A DNA stretch of 64,000 bases from Cymodocea nodosa (Eukaryota > Streptophyta > Magnoliopsida > Alismatales > Cymodoceaceae): positions 19,321,501-19,385,500 of the forward strand of contig JAZBRI010000003.1 of NCBI GenBank assembly GCA_036874045.1, given 5' to 3'. The position numbers and the translations under genes are program-made. Below the pieces are notes generated by a model, which was not told where the DNA came from, ran no database searches, and saw nothing but the letters and a program-made list of their open reading frames with translations. Of the stretch, positions 46,574 through 58,849 are shown one piece after another; position 1 is the stretch's first letter, and each line of letters begins with the position of its first letter.

Positions 46574-48840
46574 TTATCGACCCCTCCTAAGTATATCACT
46601 TATAGCATTACAAATTTTATCTCCTAGATGCCTAATATCATTTCTGATGTTGTTAAGCATTGCATTAAGTTAGGAGGTATCTAGGTTTGCTGTTCTGCGT
46701 GAACTGAATAACTTTGTTATTGTGGTTGTATATGTTCTATACAATCAGGTTGTTGTTGTTGTTGTTGAGGTTTATGCATGACTTGGAATCATTGCAAATC
46801 TTTTACACTAAATGCTCTCATGTATTTAGTTTTAAAGGGCCAATCAGATAAATTCAATTGGCTTGCAAGAATTCTACATACAGCATCACCATAAAATAAC
46901 TTTGAACTCATATGCTGTAGTTGAGAAATAAAAACATCAAACCAATTGATTTGAATTCTATTCAGCAGACCATAAGTTGCATATAAACAACTTCTGCTGA
47001 CTTCCAAATTGTGTCCAACTCTTTGAAATAAATTTGCATGCAATATATTTGCAATGAACCTTAGCTTTGCATTCAGATTTTCCATTAATCTCATTTCAAA
47101 ATATACATCTGGAATTTTTGATAAAGATTGAATGTTCCATTCCAGTTGTCTAATTATGTCAAATCTGTTTGTAACAACAACACCTTCATTCTTTAATCCC
47201 AAAACTTCAAAAATTAACTCAGGAGACAATATAAACTTTTGTTGATTCATTTGAGTTTTCAGAAAATTTTCATTCTTGACCAGATTGCTATAAAAAGCTG
47301 CAATAAGCTTTGTGTATTGTTTCCATTTCGTTCCAACTAGCAAGAATTGAATGAGTCCTTGATACTCAAATAGATCTCTTATTACCATCAACTTTTTGAA
47401 TTTTATTAGTCGAGCATGTAGAATCTGACATGTAATCAGATTATTATATTTCTGCAATGCTTCTTCAGATCTAAAATGAATTGAATTACCTTGAATTTCT
47501 AATACTATACACAAAGAAGGTGATACTTGAAGCCTTGATTTAGAGTTTAATTCATCTTCAGGAACCTCTTCTTCAAAATGAATGTCATTTTGTTCCTCTT
47601 TCAAAATATTATCTTGAAGCTACTCAAGTAAGCTTGATTCTTCAGCTTCAACAGTGTTAGGAACATTTTCAATATGCTCTACATTCATTGGATCAATCTC
47701 TATAGAATGATTAGAGTTCAATTTTTCCATAAATTCTACAGCTAGTGTATCTGTCTGTAATTGTTCATTTTATTCAACAGATATTTCCATTAATACATGT
47801 TGTGAATTCTCAGACGTTGCTTTTATAGATTCTAAAGAAGGCTGGTTAACTTTTAGCTTTTCTAAAGTCTTAACATTTTCATTATCTACTACTCTAGACA
47901 ATTTAGCTTGTGAACTAGTTACTGCCTCAACATTATCAATTATATTTGCAATAACTTGTTCAATGTCAGGTGCCTGATGCTCTAATTTTTCAATTTCTAC
48001 ATCATCAAGACTTGAACTAATAGAAAAACTTGAGCTCATATTTGACTTATATTTCTTCTCAAGTTTTCTAGCAAGAGAAAATAAAGTCTCATTATCATCA
48101 TCAGTTTCAGTATGCTCAGAACTAATGAGTTTATTAGATTAACAATAAGGTACAATGTCTAGACATACATTGTCCTTTGGAAATAAATTTTCATCTGATT
48201 TTCCTTTGTCAATAGACTTTGTCTTTGAAGACATAATTTTTTTGATTTTCCTTCTACTATAAAATTTATGTTTCTCCTCTTCAAGTATTGCTATTTTCTT
48301 TTCAAATTGGTCCATAAAAGTTTGCTACTTTAATTCTTCAAAAGCACTTTCTATAGCTATAACCTTTCGAAGATTGTCAACTTTTCTTTTATCTATAGCA
48401 ATATGTGATTCTACTTGTTTTGAATATAAAGGAGTAGGGATAGCTGATTCATGCTCTTCCTCAAATGCATGTAGTCTTATTCTGTTTATTGGTATTTGAG
48501 GAGTTCTAGTTGAAGTACCTACACCTTTTTCCAAATATTTTGCATATTGCTCGAGAAATGCAATCTCAACACATTTCATTCTATATTCTCTATCAAATTT
48601 ACTACGAATACCCATGTATGTAATATTTTCATCAGTAATTTGAAGCTCTTGTCTAACTTCATCTAGTATACCTTGAGGAAAGAAGTAATCTCTATAAATT
48701 TCTGCTAACCTTTTTTCCACTCAAAATATTTTCTTGAACCAAGTGCGTGGAACTTCATCATTCTCTATTTCTTTTCCTTTTACATCTCCTCTGCTTTTTC
48801 CTTTTCCTCTACCACAACCTTTGTAGAACTTGGAGACCAT
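46574..48840 (-). pseudogene. B2 accessory 3' ORF (aORF), best copy
   Basis: Function is unknown. The start MVSKFYKGCGRGKGKSRGD is RG-rich and basic, followed after a TGA or TAG near residue 40 by KRLAEIYRDYFFPQGILDEV and FDREYRMKCVEIAFLEQYA. An acidic Ser/Glu middle (about 47600-48250) leads to the conserved C-terminal domain, open for 271 codons (47604-46789): DLFEYQGLIQFL, AFYSNLVKNENF, PELIFEVLGLKNEGVV, FIANILHANLFQRVGH, RIQINWFDVFISQL, SKLFYGDAVCRILASQ. Poly-Gln follows (about 46750-46770), then an amphipathic tail matching D1 (NDIRHLGDKICNAISDIL) before the final stop. It resembles PF20167-type plant transposon proteins. No signal peptide or membrane segment is evident, so it does not look like an envelope. 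Confidence 0.8.
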
Positions 48841-48945
48841 CGTCGCAGGTTGTAACAACAACAAGCGGGAAAGATTTTCTTGACAAAGTTTACAAATAAC
48901 CTAAGTGCCCATGTAATAAGTGTTTAAATAGGGTTTTTAGGTGAG
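48841..48945 (-). promoter_or_regulatory. Candidate promoter of B2 aORF
   Basis: On the minus strand AAACCCTA overlaps TATTTAAA (48923-48936), about 85-95 bp upstream of the aORF ATG, followed by a TTGTTGTTGTTA-rich leader. B1 has the same arrangement. Confidence 0.5.
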
Positions 48946-50428
48946 TAACTCAACGTAAAGAGAAGTCGGGTTTAGATATTAAATAAATATTGAATAAAGT
49001 TTATTCAATCAAGGTACCTGAAATATTCAAGTATAACTCGTTGAGTTAACAAACCTAACGAGTAAAACGCTGTCTAGAGGCAGTTTTACACGTTACCTTA
49101 TCTAACATAACGTCTAGTTAGTACACTTAAAACAATTTTCGGATGCTTCCAATTGAAACGTTCCGAGCACATCACAATAGCTAAACCTTATCATTTTCTT
49201 GAGAACGTTGTAAACTATTCTAACATTCCTGTCCTTTGAATCTAAAATAGTTTGTTTGTCTTTTTAAATTATTTCATCAAGCTTTTAAGAGGACATTAAT
49301 TTAGATTAACCAAGATTTGTATTCTGAATTATATTAATCTGTTTTGGACATTGTTAATCCTCCCCCTACAAATATACTTCTTATATATTCAATAACATAC
49401 AAAATATACTTGTATAACAATAGATGTTAAGTATAACTATACTTTTAAATTTTCTTTTTAGAAACTTCCGTTATTCTGACTTCATCAAAAATGATTTCCA
49501 AAATCAATTCCTACTGTATATGAATCAAAACATAACTTTGAACTCAATATGATTAATTCAAGGAGAATAAAAGAATGTATTTCAAATAAACGTTTTCAAA
49601 AGTACTAATGTTGATTCAATAAATCAGTAGTCATATTGGTAGAAACTATATTCAATTCAAAGATATTTGTAATTAATGAAACAACTTTTTCTTTTCAAAA
49701 TAGTAAATATTGATAATTTTCTTTAAAAGTTAGTTTGAAAAGCTTGAATCAAACAAGAGCTTTCTAATGTACCTATGCAATGAGCTTTCAGTCAACAATC
49801 CCAGATCTGATCAAGACCTTAGGTTGCCAGATTTAAAGAATCCTTTTTCAAGACAACAATCCTTACATACCTATCTACTCAAGTACAAAAGGCTTGTGAT
49901 CTAACTAATCAATAAACTCTCAAAGATTTTCACTTTGTAAGTACTTTTCATTTTAAGCATAGTATATATGTATTCCATTAATACAGATGCAATAAAACAC
50001 AAATCTCATACAATTTTTACTTCTATGATTTTACTGAGCATATGAATCAGTTTCAATAAGCTTATACTTTTGATTAACAGTTTAAGATGAGTTACATATA
50101 ACTTATTCTACAAGTTTAATCAATTAAGTCAAATTTATGCATGATCATATGCACTTTCCTTGATTCAAATAAAACACTTAATCAAAATTTCAGAATGTCA
50201 GAAGTATTTAATGTTTTTCATTTACACTTCCACTTAAAATCGTAAAAACCATTAAAATTGATAAACTACTTAAAATCAATAAGATACTACTATGATTTTA
50301 CAATAAATACATAGTATCTTAAGTAGCAGTTTAGATATTACTTTAGATATTTATGATAAGTATATAATATCTATGAGGTGAACAACATCATCAATACTAT
50401 TTATCTTTTTATGTGGAGTTTAAGCATT
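48946..50428 (-). other. B2 spacer between pol and aORF
   Basis: No gene is seen. It is colinear with 27126-28621 of B1. It contains ACTCGTTGAGTTAAC and CCTAACGAG motifs near 49035-49062 and a CCTCCCCCTAC tract near 49361. Confidence 0.65.
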
Positions 50429-51916
50429 TTACACATCACATAGCCTACAAATACCAAAATTTAATCTAATGTTGCATAATGTATTTTTGTCTAGAGGTTT
50501 TGTAAATATATCAGCTAATTGATTTTTACTAGACACAAATTCTATTTTAATTTTTCCTTTAATTACATTATCTCTTAGAAAATGATGTCTAACCTCTATA
50601 TGCTTTGCTCTAGAATGTAATACAAGATTTTTGGAAAGATTTATTGTAGAATTACTGTCACAATAAATCTCAGTTGTTTCATAAGATAAACCAAAATCTT
50701 CTAAGGTTTGCCTTATCCACAGAATCTGAGTGCAACACAGTGCAACAGCAACATATTTAGCTTCGGTAGTAGAAAGTGCTACACAATTTTACTTTTTACT
50801 AAACCATGACATCAAATTATTTCCCAATAATTGACATGTGCCACTAGTACTCTTTTTATCAGATTTAGATCTTGCATAATCAGCATCAGTATATCCTATA
50901 AGATCTATTGAACTATCCTTAGAATAATACAGTCTGAAATTTTTAGTTCGTTGTATATATCTAAATATTCTTTTAACTGCAATTGAGTGTGATTCTTTAG
51001 GATTAGATTGAAATCTAGCACAAACACACACTGCAAACATAATATCAAGTCTACTAGCAGTCAAATAAAGTAAAGAACCAATCATACTTCTATATTTTCT
51101 TTGATCTATTGATTTTCCTATGTCATCAATATCTAACTTTAAAGAAGTACTCATAGGAGTTCCTCGAATTCTTGTATCATTAAAATTAAATTTCTTAAGC
51201 ATTTCATCTACATATTTTTCCTCATTTAAAAATATACCTTTATCCATCTACTTAATTTGAAGTCCTAGAAAATATGAAAGTTCTCCTATCATACTCATTT
51301 CAAACTGATTAGTCATCTCTTCAGAGAATATTTTTATCAACTTATCAGAGGTTGCTCCAAAGATTATATCATCCACGTATATTTGAACAACAATCTGATC
51401 TTTACCATCCCTCTTGATAAATAGAGTATGATCCACTTTTCCCATGATATAGCCTTTTTCTATTAAAAAAGTAGATAATCTTTCATACCATGATCTAGGT
51501 GCTTGCTTCAAACCATATAAGGCTTTCTTCAATTTATACACAAAGTCAGGATTTTTAATATCTTCAAATCTAGGTGGTTGTTTTACATAGACTTCTTCAT
51601 TAATTAAACCATTTAGAAATGCACTCTTTACATCCATTTGATATAATTTAAAATCCATATAACAAGCATAGGCCAATAATATTCTAATACTTTCTAACAT
51701 AGCCATAGGAGCAAATGTTTCATCATAATCTAGTCCTTCTTCCTGTGTATACCCTTGTGCAACTAATCTAGCTTTGTTCCTTATAACTTGACCAGTTTTG
51801 TTAGTTTTGTTTCTAAAGATCCATTTTGTACCTATTATATACTGATTTTCTAGTGGAGAGACTAATTCCCAAACATCATTTCTGATGAATTGATTTAGTT
51901 CTTCTTGCATTGCCAC
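50429..51916 (-). pseudogene. B2 reverse transcriptase and RNase H
   Basis: The least damaged pol domain in the window. RVT_2 motifs: [63 protein letters not shown], and the catalytic YVDD (QIYVDDIIFGATSD). Then SYFLGLQIK, a TAG, FNFNDTRIRGTPMS, KYRSMIGSLLYL and the RNase H segment (YTDADYARSKSD, STSGTCQLLG, TAG after WFSKK, CDSNSTINLSKN, ADIFTKPLD, CRLCDV end). Only about two nonsense codons break it. The active-site residues I can recognise are present. Confidence 0.92.
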
Positions 51917-51919
51917 TAT

Positions 51920-53292
51920 CTAATTTTCATCAAATAATGCTTTTTGTATATTCCTTAGTTCTACCATAGAAACAAACATACACATACTATTTAAATTTAC
52001 TGAAGCTTTAGTCTTAACTCCCTCATTAATATTACTAATGACTTGAGTAATGGGATGTGATGAAGAATAACGCCAATTTCTCTGATTTTCCCCAATATTC
52101 TCATCAACATCTAAAGGTCCATCACTTTCATCATTAGTTTGATCATTTAAGTTCATATTTTTGATTTTCTCAAATAAATCTTCAATCTCTCTATTGATCT
52201 CTAACTCTTTTGGGAAATTGATCATATCATCATTATCAGCTTTAGATTGAGATTCTCTAAAAGAATTTTCATTGAAGCTTACATGGAGGGTTTCTTCAAT
52301 AGTTCTAGAAGTCTTATTATATACTCTATAGGCTTTACTTCTAGTAGAGTAACCTACAAAAATTCCTTCATCTGCTTTGGCTTGAAATTTATCCCTTTTA
52401 TCCTTAGTACTAAGAATAAAGCACTTGCAGCCAAATGGTTTCATATAGGAAATTTTTGGAACCCTATTAAACATAATTTCAAAATGAGTTTTATTGACAC
52501 GAGGTCTTAAATGACTTCTATTAATAGCATAACAAGTTGTATTCACTACTTCAGCCCAAAGATTTTGAGGTAACTTATGTTCATTCAACATAGTTCTGGC
52601 CATCTCTTGAAGTGATCTATTCTTTCTCTCAACAACACCATTTTGACATGGTGCTCTTGGAAAAGAAAATATGTGATCTATGCCATGCTTATTACAATAA
52701 TTATCCATTTGATCATTATCAAATTCAGTACCATGATCACTCCTGAGTTTTTGAATAGAGACACTTTGTTCATTTTGAACAAAATTGCAAAACATTTTAA
52801 ACTTTTTAAAAAACTTTCATCTTAGATGCTAGAAAATATACCCAAGTGTATTTAGAGAAGTCATCTACTAAAACAAATACATACTGTTTACCACCAAGAC
52901 TCAAGATTCTTGTTGGTCCAAATAGATCCATATGTATAAGTTCTAAGACTCTCTTGCTTTAAATATCAGTTTTAGATTTAAAAGAGTTTTTATGAAGTTT
53001 ACCTAACTCAAATGCATCACACATAAAGTTCTTTGAGTATTTAATCTTTGGTAAACCTCTCACTAAATGTTTTCTAGATAGTTTATGTAACAGTTTCATA
53101 TTTATATGCCCAATCCTTCTATGCCACAGATATGCATCACTAGTTTCAGCTAGCAAACATGAATTTAAATCAACTACACCAAAAGGTAAAGATAAAATAC
53201 ATACAGAACCTTTTCTTTTAGCAATAAACTTAATTTCATCTATATTTTTATCAATAATTTTGCATACATTATCTTCAAACACTACCTAATAT
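51920..53292 (-). pseudogene. B2 pre-integrase and integrase
   Basis: The GAG-pre-integrase segment has HRRIGH and MCDAFELGK: the second Cys of the HHCC zinc finger is Phe, unlike D1 (CDACQLGK). After TAA or TAG breaks near 52958 and 52800 comes the core: RSDHGTEFDN, FSFPRAPCQNGVVERKNRSLQEMARTM, LWAEVVNTTCYAINRS, then KPFGCKCFIL and DEGIFVGYSTRSKAYRVYN. The acidic linker to RT follows without a break except a final TAG. The INT-like DDE pattern is consistent with an intact core, but the finger is damaged. Confidence 0.9.
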
Positions 53293-53543
53293 CCATTTTC
53301 AGTTAGTTTTATAACACTCGGCAAATTAAATCCTAGGTTTTCTACATATAGTACATTCGAAATAACACAAGTCGGAGTTATTTGAACATTGCCCATACCT
53401 ATGATTTTATCTTTGCTTTTGTTTTCAAATGTTACACTCCCTTTCATGGTATTTGTAAAATTTTGTAGTAGACTTTTCTGTCCAGTCATGTGACTTGACG
53501 CTCCACTATCCAAGATCCATTTTAATGTTGTTTCCTCCTGCAA
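53286..53543 (-). pseudogene. B2 protease
   Basis: A retropepsin-type copia protease with ILDSGASSHMTG at residues ~9-20, NKSKDKIIGMGNVQI, and YVENLGFNLPSV (Leu-Pro where D1 has Leu-Leu). A TAA separates it from Gag and a TAG from pre-integrase. The active-site Asp is intact. Confidence 0.88.
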
Positions 53544-53549
53544 AACAAA

Positions 53550-54830
53550 TTAAGAAAAACTTTTCCTTGGTACCCAATGTTGTTGAGGACCAAGTTCATT
53601 AAACGCATATTTCTTCTTTTTGTTTAAAAATAGTTTAACATTATCATTTACATTCTTATTAGTTGTAAGTACTATAGACTTATTTTTAACATCATACTTA
53701 CTTATAGCATTATTTCTCTTATAATCATTCCTTTTGTTTTCAGATGTAGTATAACCAAGACCAAACCACTTTTTATTAGATGTTAATTTATTTTGGTCAT
53801 GCTGATACATTTCAGTGAGTTCATACCAAGATTTTGTACTAGTATTAACATTTTTCGTACATACAAAATCTTTTTCTACACAAGAATTTTCAGATTTATC
53901 ACATGCAGAATGAGTAATTAGTATAACACAAGTGTTTTGAATTACATGCTCGAGTTTCTGAATTTTCAGTTTACGACAATTGTCTGAAATTTTAGGGACA
54001 TTAGAAACTGAATTTTCAGAACAAGAAACAAGATTTTTAGAAACATTAATAGTCATGTTAGAAGTACAATTTGACAAATCACATTGATTTTTATTATTAC
54101 TACATGATTCATCCCTTAAAGTACCTACTTCTACATATTTATTACCTTGTTTCATGATAAAAGGAATTTTAGTCTTAGATTTACTTGAACTGCAACTAAC
54201 AAATCCTTTATTGACTTGAGATTCAAGATATTCCAGATAATCAAATCCTATGCCAAATTTATATGACACTGTAGGGATACTAGTTAGTTTCTCTAACTTA
54301 ATTTGACTTAAATTCCATTTCTCAATGGTATAATTTAAATCTAGCTCTCTCAGTTTTAATTTATCTATCTCTAATTCAAGTTCATTTATATTGTTTCTCA
54401 ACATTTCATTTTTAGATTCTATCTTTAATTTTTCAGCATTTGTATTCTGTATTTGTTCATGCAAGACACATTCATTAAATCTAAATTTGTGCAAATCTCT
54501 AGCATGATTTTCATTATCACATTTAAACTTTTCTAAAGTAGTAGATAGGAAACTATTTTCTTCTTCCACAATGGATAAAGAGTTTCTAATATTCTTATTT
54601 TTCAGTTTACAAACTTTAAGTTTTTGTAATAATGCACGATAAGCACATAATAATTCATCAAAGTTAAAATCTAAATGACTTTCAAGATCAGATATTACCT
54701 TAGACTCATCTGCCATGAAGCACACATGAGCAACGTCTTCTAACTCTTGTTCTCCTTCTGAATGTGAAGATTTTGATGATGATTCCTTAGATTCAGACTC
54801 TTCAAACGTGTCATCCCAAGTGACCTTCAA
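53550..54830 (-). pseudogene. B2 Gag C-terminal region (coiled-coil)
   Basis: 426 open codons with no interruption. An acidic Ser-rich stretch (ESESKESSSKSSHSEGEQ) leads to coiled-coil heptads (about residues 55-165), an Asn/Ser-rich segment, and KKYAFNELGPQQHWVPRKS at the end. It belongs to Gag-Pol, between the zinc knuckle and protease. This target region is hit by A' in B1. Confidence 0.85.
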
Positions 54831-54835
54831 AGCCT

Positions 54836-55807
54836 TTTTCTTGTAAAACTTTTTTTGAGTTTTCTAAGTCGTCTTCTTCTAATTTGTCCTACTTTGCTTT
54901 TCATTTTTCCTTATAGGACAATCTGGAGAAAGATGTCCAGGTTTCTTACAGTTGTAACATACATACTTTCTAAATGAAGAATTCTTGTCATTTGGTGATT
55001 TTGACGTTGAGGGTTTGCATTTCTATTCCTTTGGTGTTTCCTAGCTTTCCATGCTTTCTTGAATTTCCTAGTCAGCAAAATCAAATCCTCGTTAGAATCA
55101 GTAGATATGTCAGAATCTAAATTAATTTTGAATGCTATTTCTTTCTTCAATTTTGGTTTATTGTGACTCAATGATTCATTCAATTGAACTTCATAAGCTG
55201 TTAAGTTTCCTATAAGTTCATTCATGGAATAAACATTTAAATCTCGTGATTCCTCTATTGATGTTGGTTTTTGAGACCATTTAGAACTTAGGGATCTGAG
55301 AATTTTCCTCACCAAATCCTTCTGTTCAAAATTCTTTCCTAAGCATTTTAAAGAGTTTATGATATCAAGAAATCTGGAAAACATCTCAGAAATACTTTTG
55401 TCTTCATGCATCTTAAAGAGTTCATACTTATGAATCAACATGTTTATTTTAGTCTCTTTAACTTGAGAAGTGCCTTCATGTGAAACTTCTAATGCATGCC
55501 ACACCTCATAAGTAGATTTATATGCTGACACTTTACTGAACTGTTCATAACTTAATGCACAAAATAAAATATTTAAGCCCTTAGCATTCAAAGTTTCATT
55601 TTCTTTTTCAGTAATTGTCCAAGTATTATAAGGGATAGATAACAAAGTATATGGTTTAGAAATCATGAACCACAACTTATGATCTATACTTTGAAGAAAA
55701 ACAGTCATCCTATATTTCCAATATTCAAAATGCATTCCATCAAATAAAGGAGGATGATTAAGATTTTGGCCTTCATATAAAGAAAAATTACCAATTCCAG
55801 TAGCCAT
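54836..55807 (-). pseudogene. B2 Gag N-terminal region
   Basis: MATGIGNFSLYEGQNLNHPPLF begins a UBN2-like Gag core (FEYWKYRMTVFLQSID, PYNTWTITEKENETLNAKGLN, TSQVKETKINMLIHKYELF, LVRKILRSLSSKWSQK). A frameshift near 55015 breaks the reading before the CCHC knuckle (CYNCKKPGHLSPDC in the alternative frame, near 54960). TAA or TAG stops follow before 54836. Confidence 0.9.
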
Positions 55808-55993
55808 CTTACCTTAGATTTTTCAACCTATTTGATTTTAAACAGTCTAAAAACTTTAAAAGAACTTGAGCCTTAAATTAGGAAAGTTAAACGTATGCTC
55901 AGATATTAATGTCTGTTTAAAAACAAGGAATGCAGAACAAGCAATGATATTAAATAAGTTGGTATCGATTTTATATCAAAGATTATTAACAAA

Positions 55994-56005
55994 GCTCTAA
56001 TACTA
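55994..56005 (-). other. B2 primer binding site
   Basis: The minus strand reads TAGTATTAGAGC, two transitions from the tRNA-iMet-type site. It lies two bases from the LTR. Confidence 0.85.
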
Positions 56006-56007
56006 CT

Positions 56008-57527
56008 TGTAGGATCGTATGGCTACACAAGAGGGGGGTGAATTGTGTTTTTCAATATTTTCGAATATAATTGAAACTTTAAAACTCAAAAACAAGTCGA
56101 GACATTGTTTTCATAAAATCATTTTTATTCAAGGTTTCAATTACAATATACAATTCAATTCTCCTCAGAAATTGTAGATGCAATTATATCTCGATACCAT
56201 GTATCATCTAAACAATGTCATAACTATAAATAGAGAAAACTAATTTACGGAATTTGAAACATTTCTCCCTGTTTGAGAACTTTCTTCTTCTTCTTCTTCT
56301 TCTTTCTTCTTCAGCAATTCTTCAGTGATGAATATCTTGTCTTTTTATGCTTCACTGAATTTGCTTTCTTCTGATACTTCAAATCTTCAGTGACGTAAAT
56401 CTTACCTTTTTATGCTTCACTGAATTTTCTTTCACCTAAGAGCTTTTCCCTGAAGAGGTGTTTTTGATCCCTGAAAAGATTTTTCTTTTGGTGTGCAGGG
56501 ATAGTTTGATCTTTGAAAAGATATTTCATTTTGTGTGCAAGGATAATTTGATCAATGAGAATTCTATGCCTTTTATACTGTATCTTCATTTCATGCATAT
56601 CCTCCACGTTTAATCACTACCAGTTTTCCACTTCTCCACGTCTTTTCTTTTTCCTTCATCGAAATACACACGTTCTGAACCACGTTTACATTTCGAATTT
56701 TCTTTAATCATTAGTCTTGGATCTCTGAAAAGTTTCTTGCAAAATAAATTTTCTCGTCCAAAATTTTTTATCAGTATAATAAGAAGTTGTTACTTTAATG
56801 TTAACTAAATGAGTAACATAAGTATATATATATAACTTAACGAGTTCCTCATGTGCCAATTTACATGACTAATACTGTAGCTAACTTAACGAACTAAGTA
56901 CGTGGTGTTACGATAACTCAACGAACCAATAATATACAAATGTTTTTATGATAAGAATTTTACCACGTGCAAAAATAACAACTTAAGTATATAACAACTT
57001 AAGTTTATAACGCTAACTTAATGTGTTGCCTTAGTGTTCAATATAGCAACTCAACGTGTTTAGTTATGTTAACTTAACAAGTTAAACATCTACACCTCAC
57101 GTGATACAATATAACATTCGTAACTTATAATTTCTCCACGTGTATAACACTAACTTAACGAGTTGTCTAAACTTTTACTCATTAACTTAACTAGTTCTCA
57201 CTTGACCTATTTTAACCTTTAAGCCTTTAACTTAACGAGTTCTCTTAACGTGCACTATACATGATATAGAAAATATAACTTTAAAATATATCATGCTTTT
57301 CAATAAAAACACACGTTAACTTAACGTTTAGTTAAATGAGAAATTAATGCAATGAAACGACTAGTTATTAACTAAGTATAATTTCAGATCTAATATAGAC
57401 AAGTATTTATATTAGTAAACTTTTTCTGTATTAATTTATGATTTTAATTTCTTTTCACAAGCAATAGTAATTGAGTAAATATAATTATTTTCATTTAGCA
57501 CACATCATCAAAACAAAATACTCAACA
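56008..57527 (-). repeat. B2 5' LTR
   Basis: 1520 bp, TGTAGGATCG...CTCAACA on the plus strand, colinear with the 3' LTR. The TTC microsatellite near 56281 is longer than in the 3' LTR. Confidence 0.92.
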
Positions 57528-58849
57528 CGAGAGTTGAATGTTATTTACTATGCCTTATCTACTGAACAATATAATAAAGTTTCAACTTGTAAATCTACTC
57601 ATGAGGCTTGGAACACTCTTCAAATAACCTTTGAAGGAACGAGCCAAGTGAAAGACACAAAAATCAACATTTTACTTAGGAAGCTTTAACTATTTAAAAT
57701 GCTTGATGATGAAACAATTACAAATATATTTTCTAGATTCACTGAAATTATTAATGGCTTAAGAGGTTTGGGAAAGGAATTTTCTATCTGTGAATAGGTG
57801 TAGAAAATCCTTAGAAGCTTAATTGTGGAATGGAAACAAAAGTCCACATCAATACAAGATTCCAAAGACCTCAATAAATACTTAGTAGAGGATCTAATGG
57901 GCAATCTACTGGCCCATGAAGTTCAAATGAAAGAATGGAAAGATGAGGAAGGAAGTGCTAAAAAGAAAACAAAAACGAAGAAAGAACTAGCCTTTCCATC
58001 AACTTAAGAACTTCGAAGCTCAGATGATGATGAAGTTGTGCTATAGGCTAGAAAATTCAGAAAATGGATGAAGAAAAAGAACCAAGCTAGTACATCAAAA
58101 AGCAATGCTCCAATATGCTTTAAATGCAATAAGTAGGGACATATACAACCTGAGTGTCCACTGCAACTAAAAGAAGAAAAAGAAATGAAGAAGAAGAAGA
58201 AGAAGAAGAAGAGCTACAAAAAGAAAATGGCATTGAAGGCTACTTGGGATGATAGTAGTTCTTCTAATAGCTCTTCCAATTCAAATGAAGAGGTACCAGT
58301 AAATGTGTGCTATACAGCACAAGAGGTATGTTCTACTTCATCTCAAAGTGATTCTAATGTAGACAATGATAATCTAGATGTAAACATTCTTTTGTCTACT
58401 GTTGATAGTTTATATGTTAAATGAAAAAATTATAAAAGGGAAATTAAGCATCTAATTGCATGTTTAGAAGAAGCATATACTGAACTTGAAAATTTACATG
58501 TTGAAAATAGAAAATGCAATAATGATGAATTGATAAATGAAAATGAAAATCTGAAATTAGTGATCTAAAAAATACTGTGCATAAGTTTACCAATGGACAA
58601 AATGGATTAAACAAAATCATTGGTTCACAAAGACATAGTTTAAATAGATTTGGCCTAGGGTATGCAACTCTACAGGAAATACCCTACTGTGGTGATGTTA
58701 CACGATCTTATAAAGATGGTACTATAGTGTTTGCCATCAAAAGAAGATCTAGATCAATGTGGCTACCAAAAGGTAATAAATTAAATATTGTCAGGACTAA
58801 CACTTATGGACCCAAGAAAGTATGGGTACCAAAATCTATTTCTATTTGA
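57528..58849 (+). pseudogene. A2 Gag, second part
   Basis: It resumes right after B2 with sequence matching the A' Gag core (STEQYNKVS, HEAWNTLQITFEGTSQVKDTKINILLRKL). A Lys-rich knuckle region (ICFKCNK, then TAG, ...HIQPECP), an AAG microsatellite giving a Lys run (about 58184-58215), SSS-rich acidic segment and coil follow. It ends GPKKVWVPKSISI, TGA. TAGs fall at about 57798, 58045 and 58133. No protease follows. Confidence 0.85.

Larger units (their letters stand above)
44521..57527 (-). mobile_element. Ty1/copia element B2 (best preserved)
   Basis: 13,007 bp on the minus strand, flanked by CGAGG (44516-44520) and CGAGA (57528-57532). LTR, primer binding site, gag, PR, INT, RT, RNase H, spacer, aORF, polypurine tract and LTR are all present. 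The first ~170 bp of its two LTRs differ at 5 positions, all transitions. The target is the gag of A2; the uninterrupted form is seen in A4 (about 63356-63376). Confidence 0.92.
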
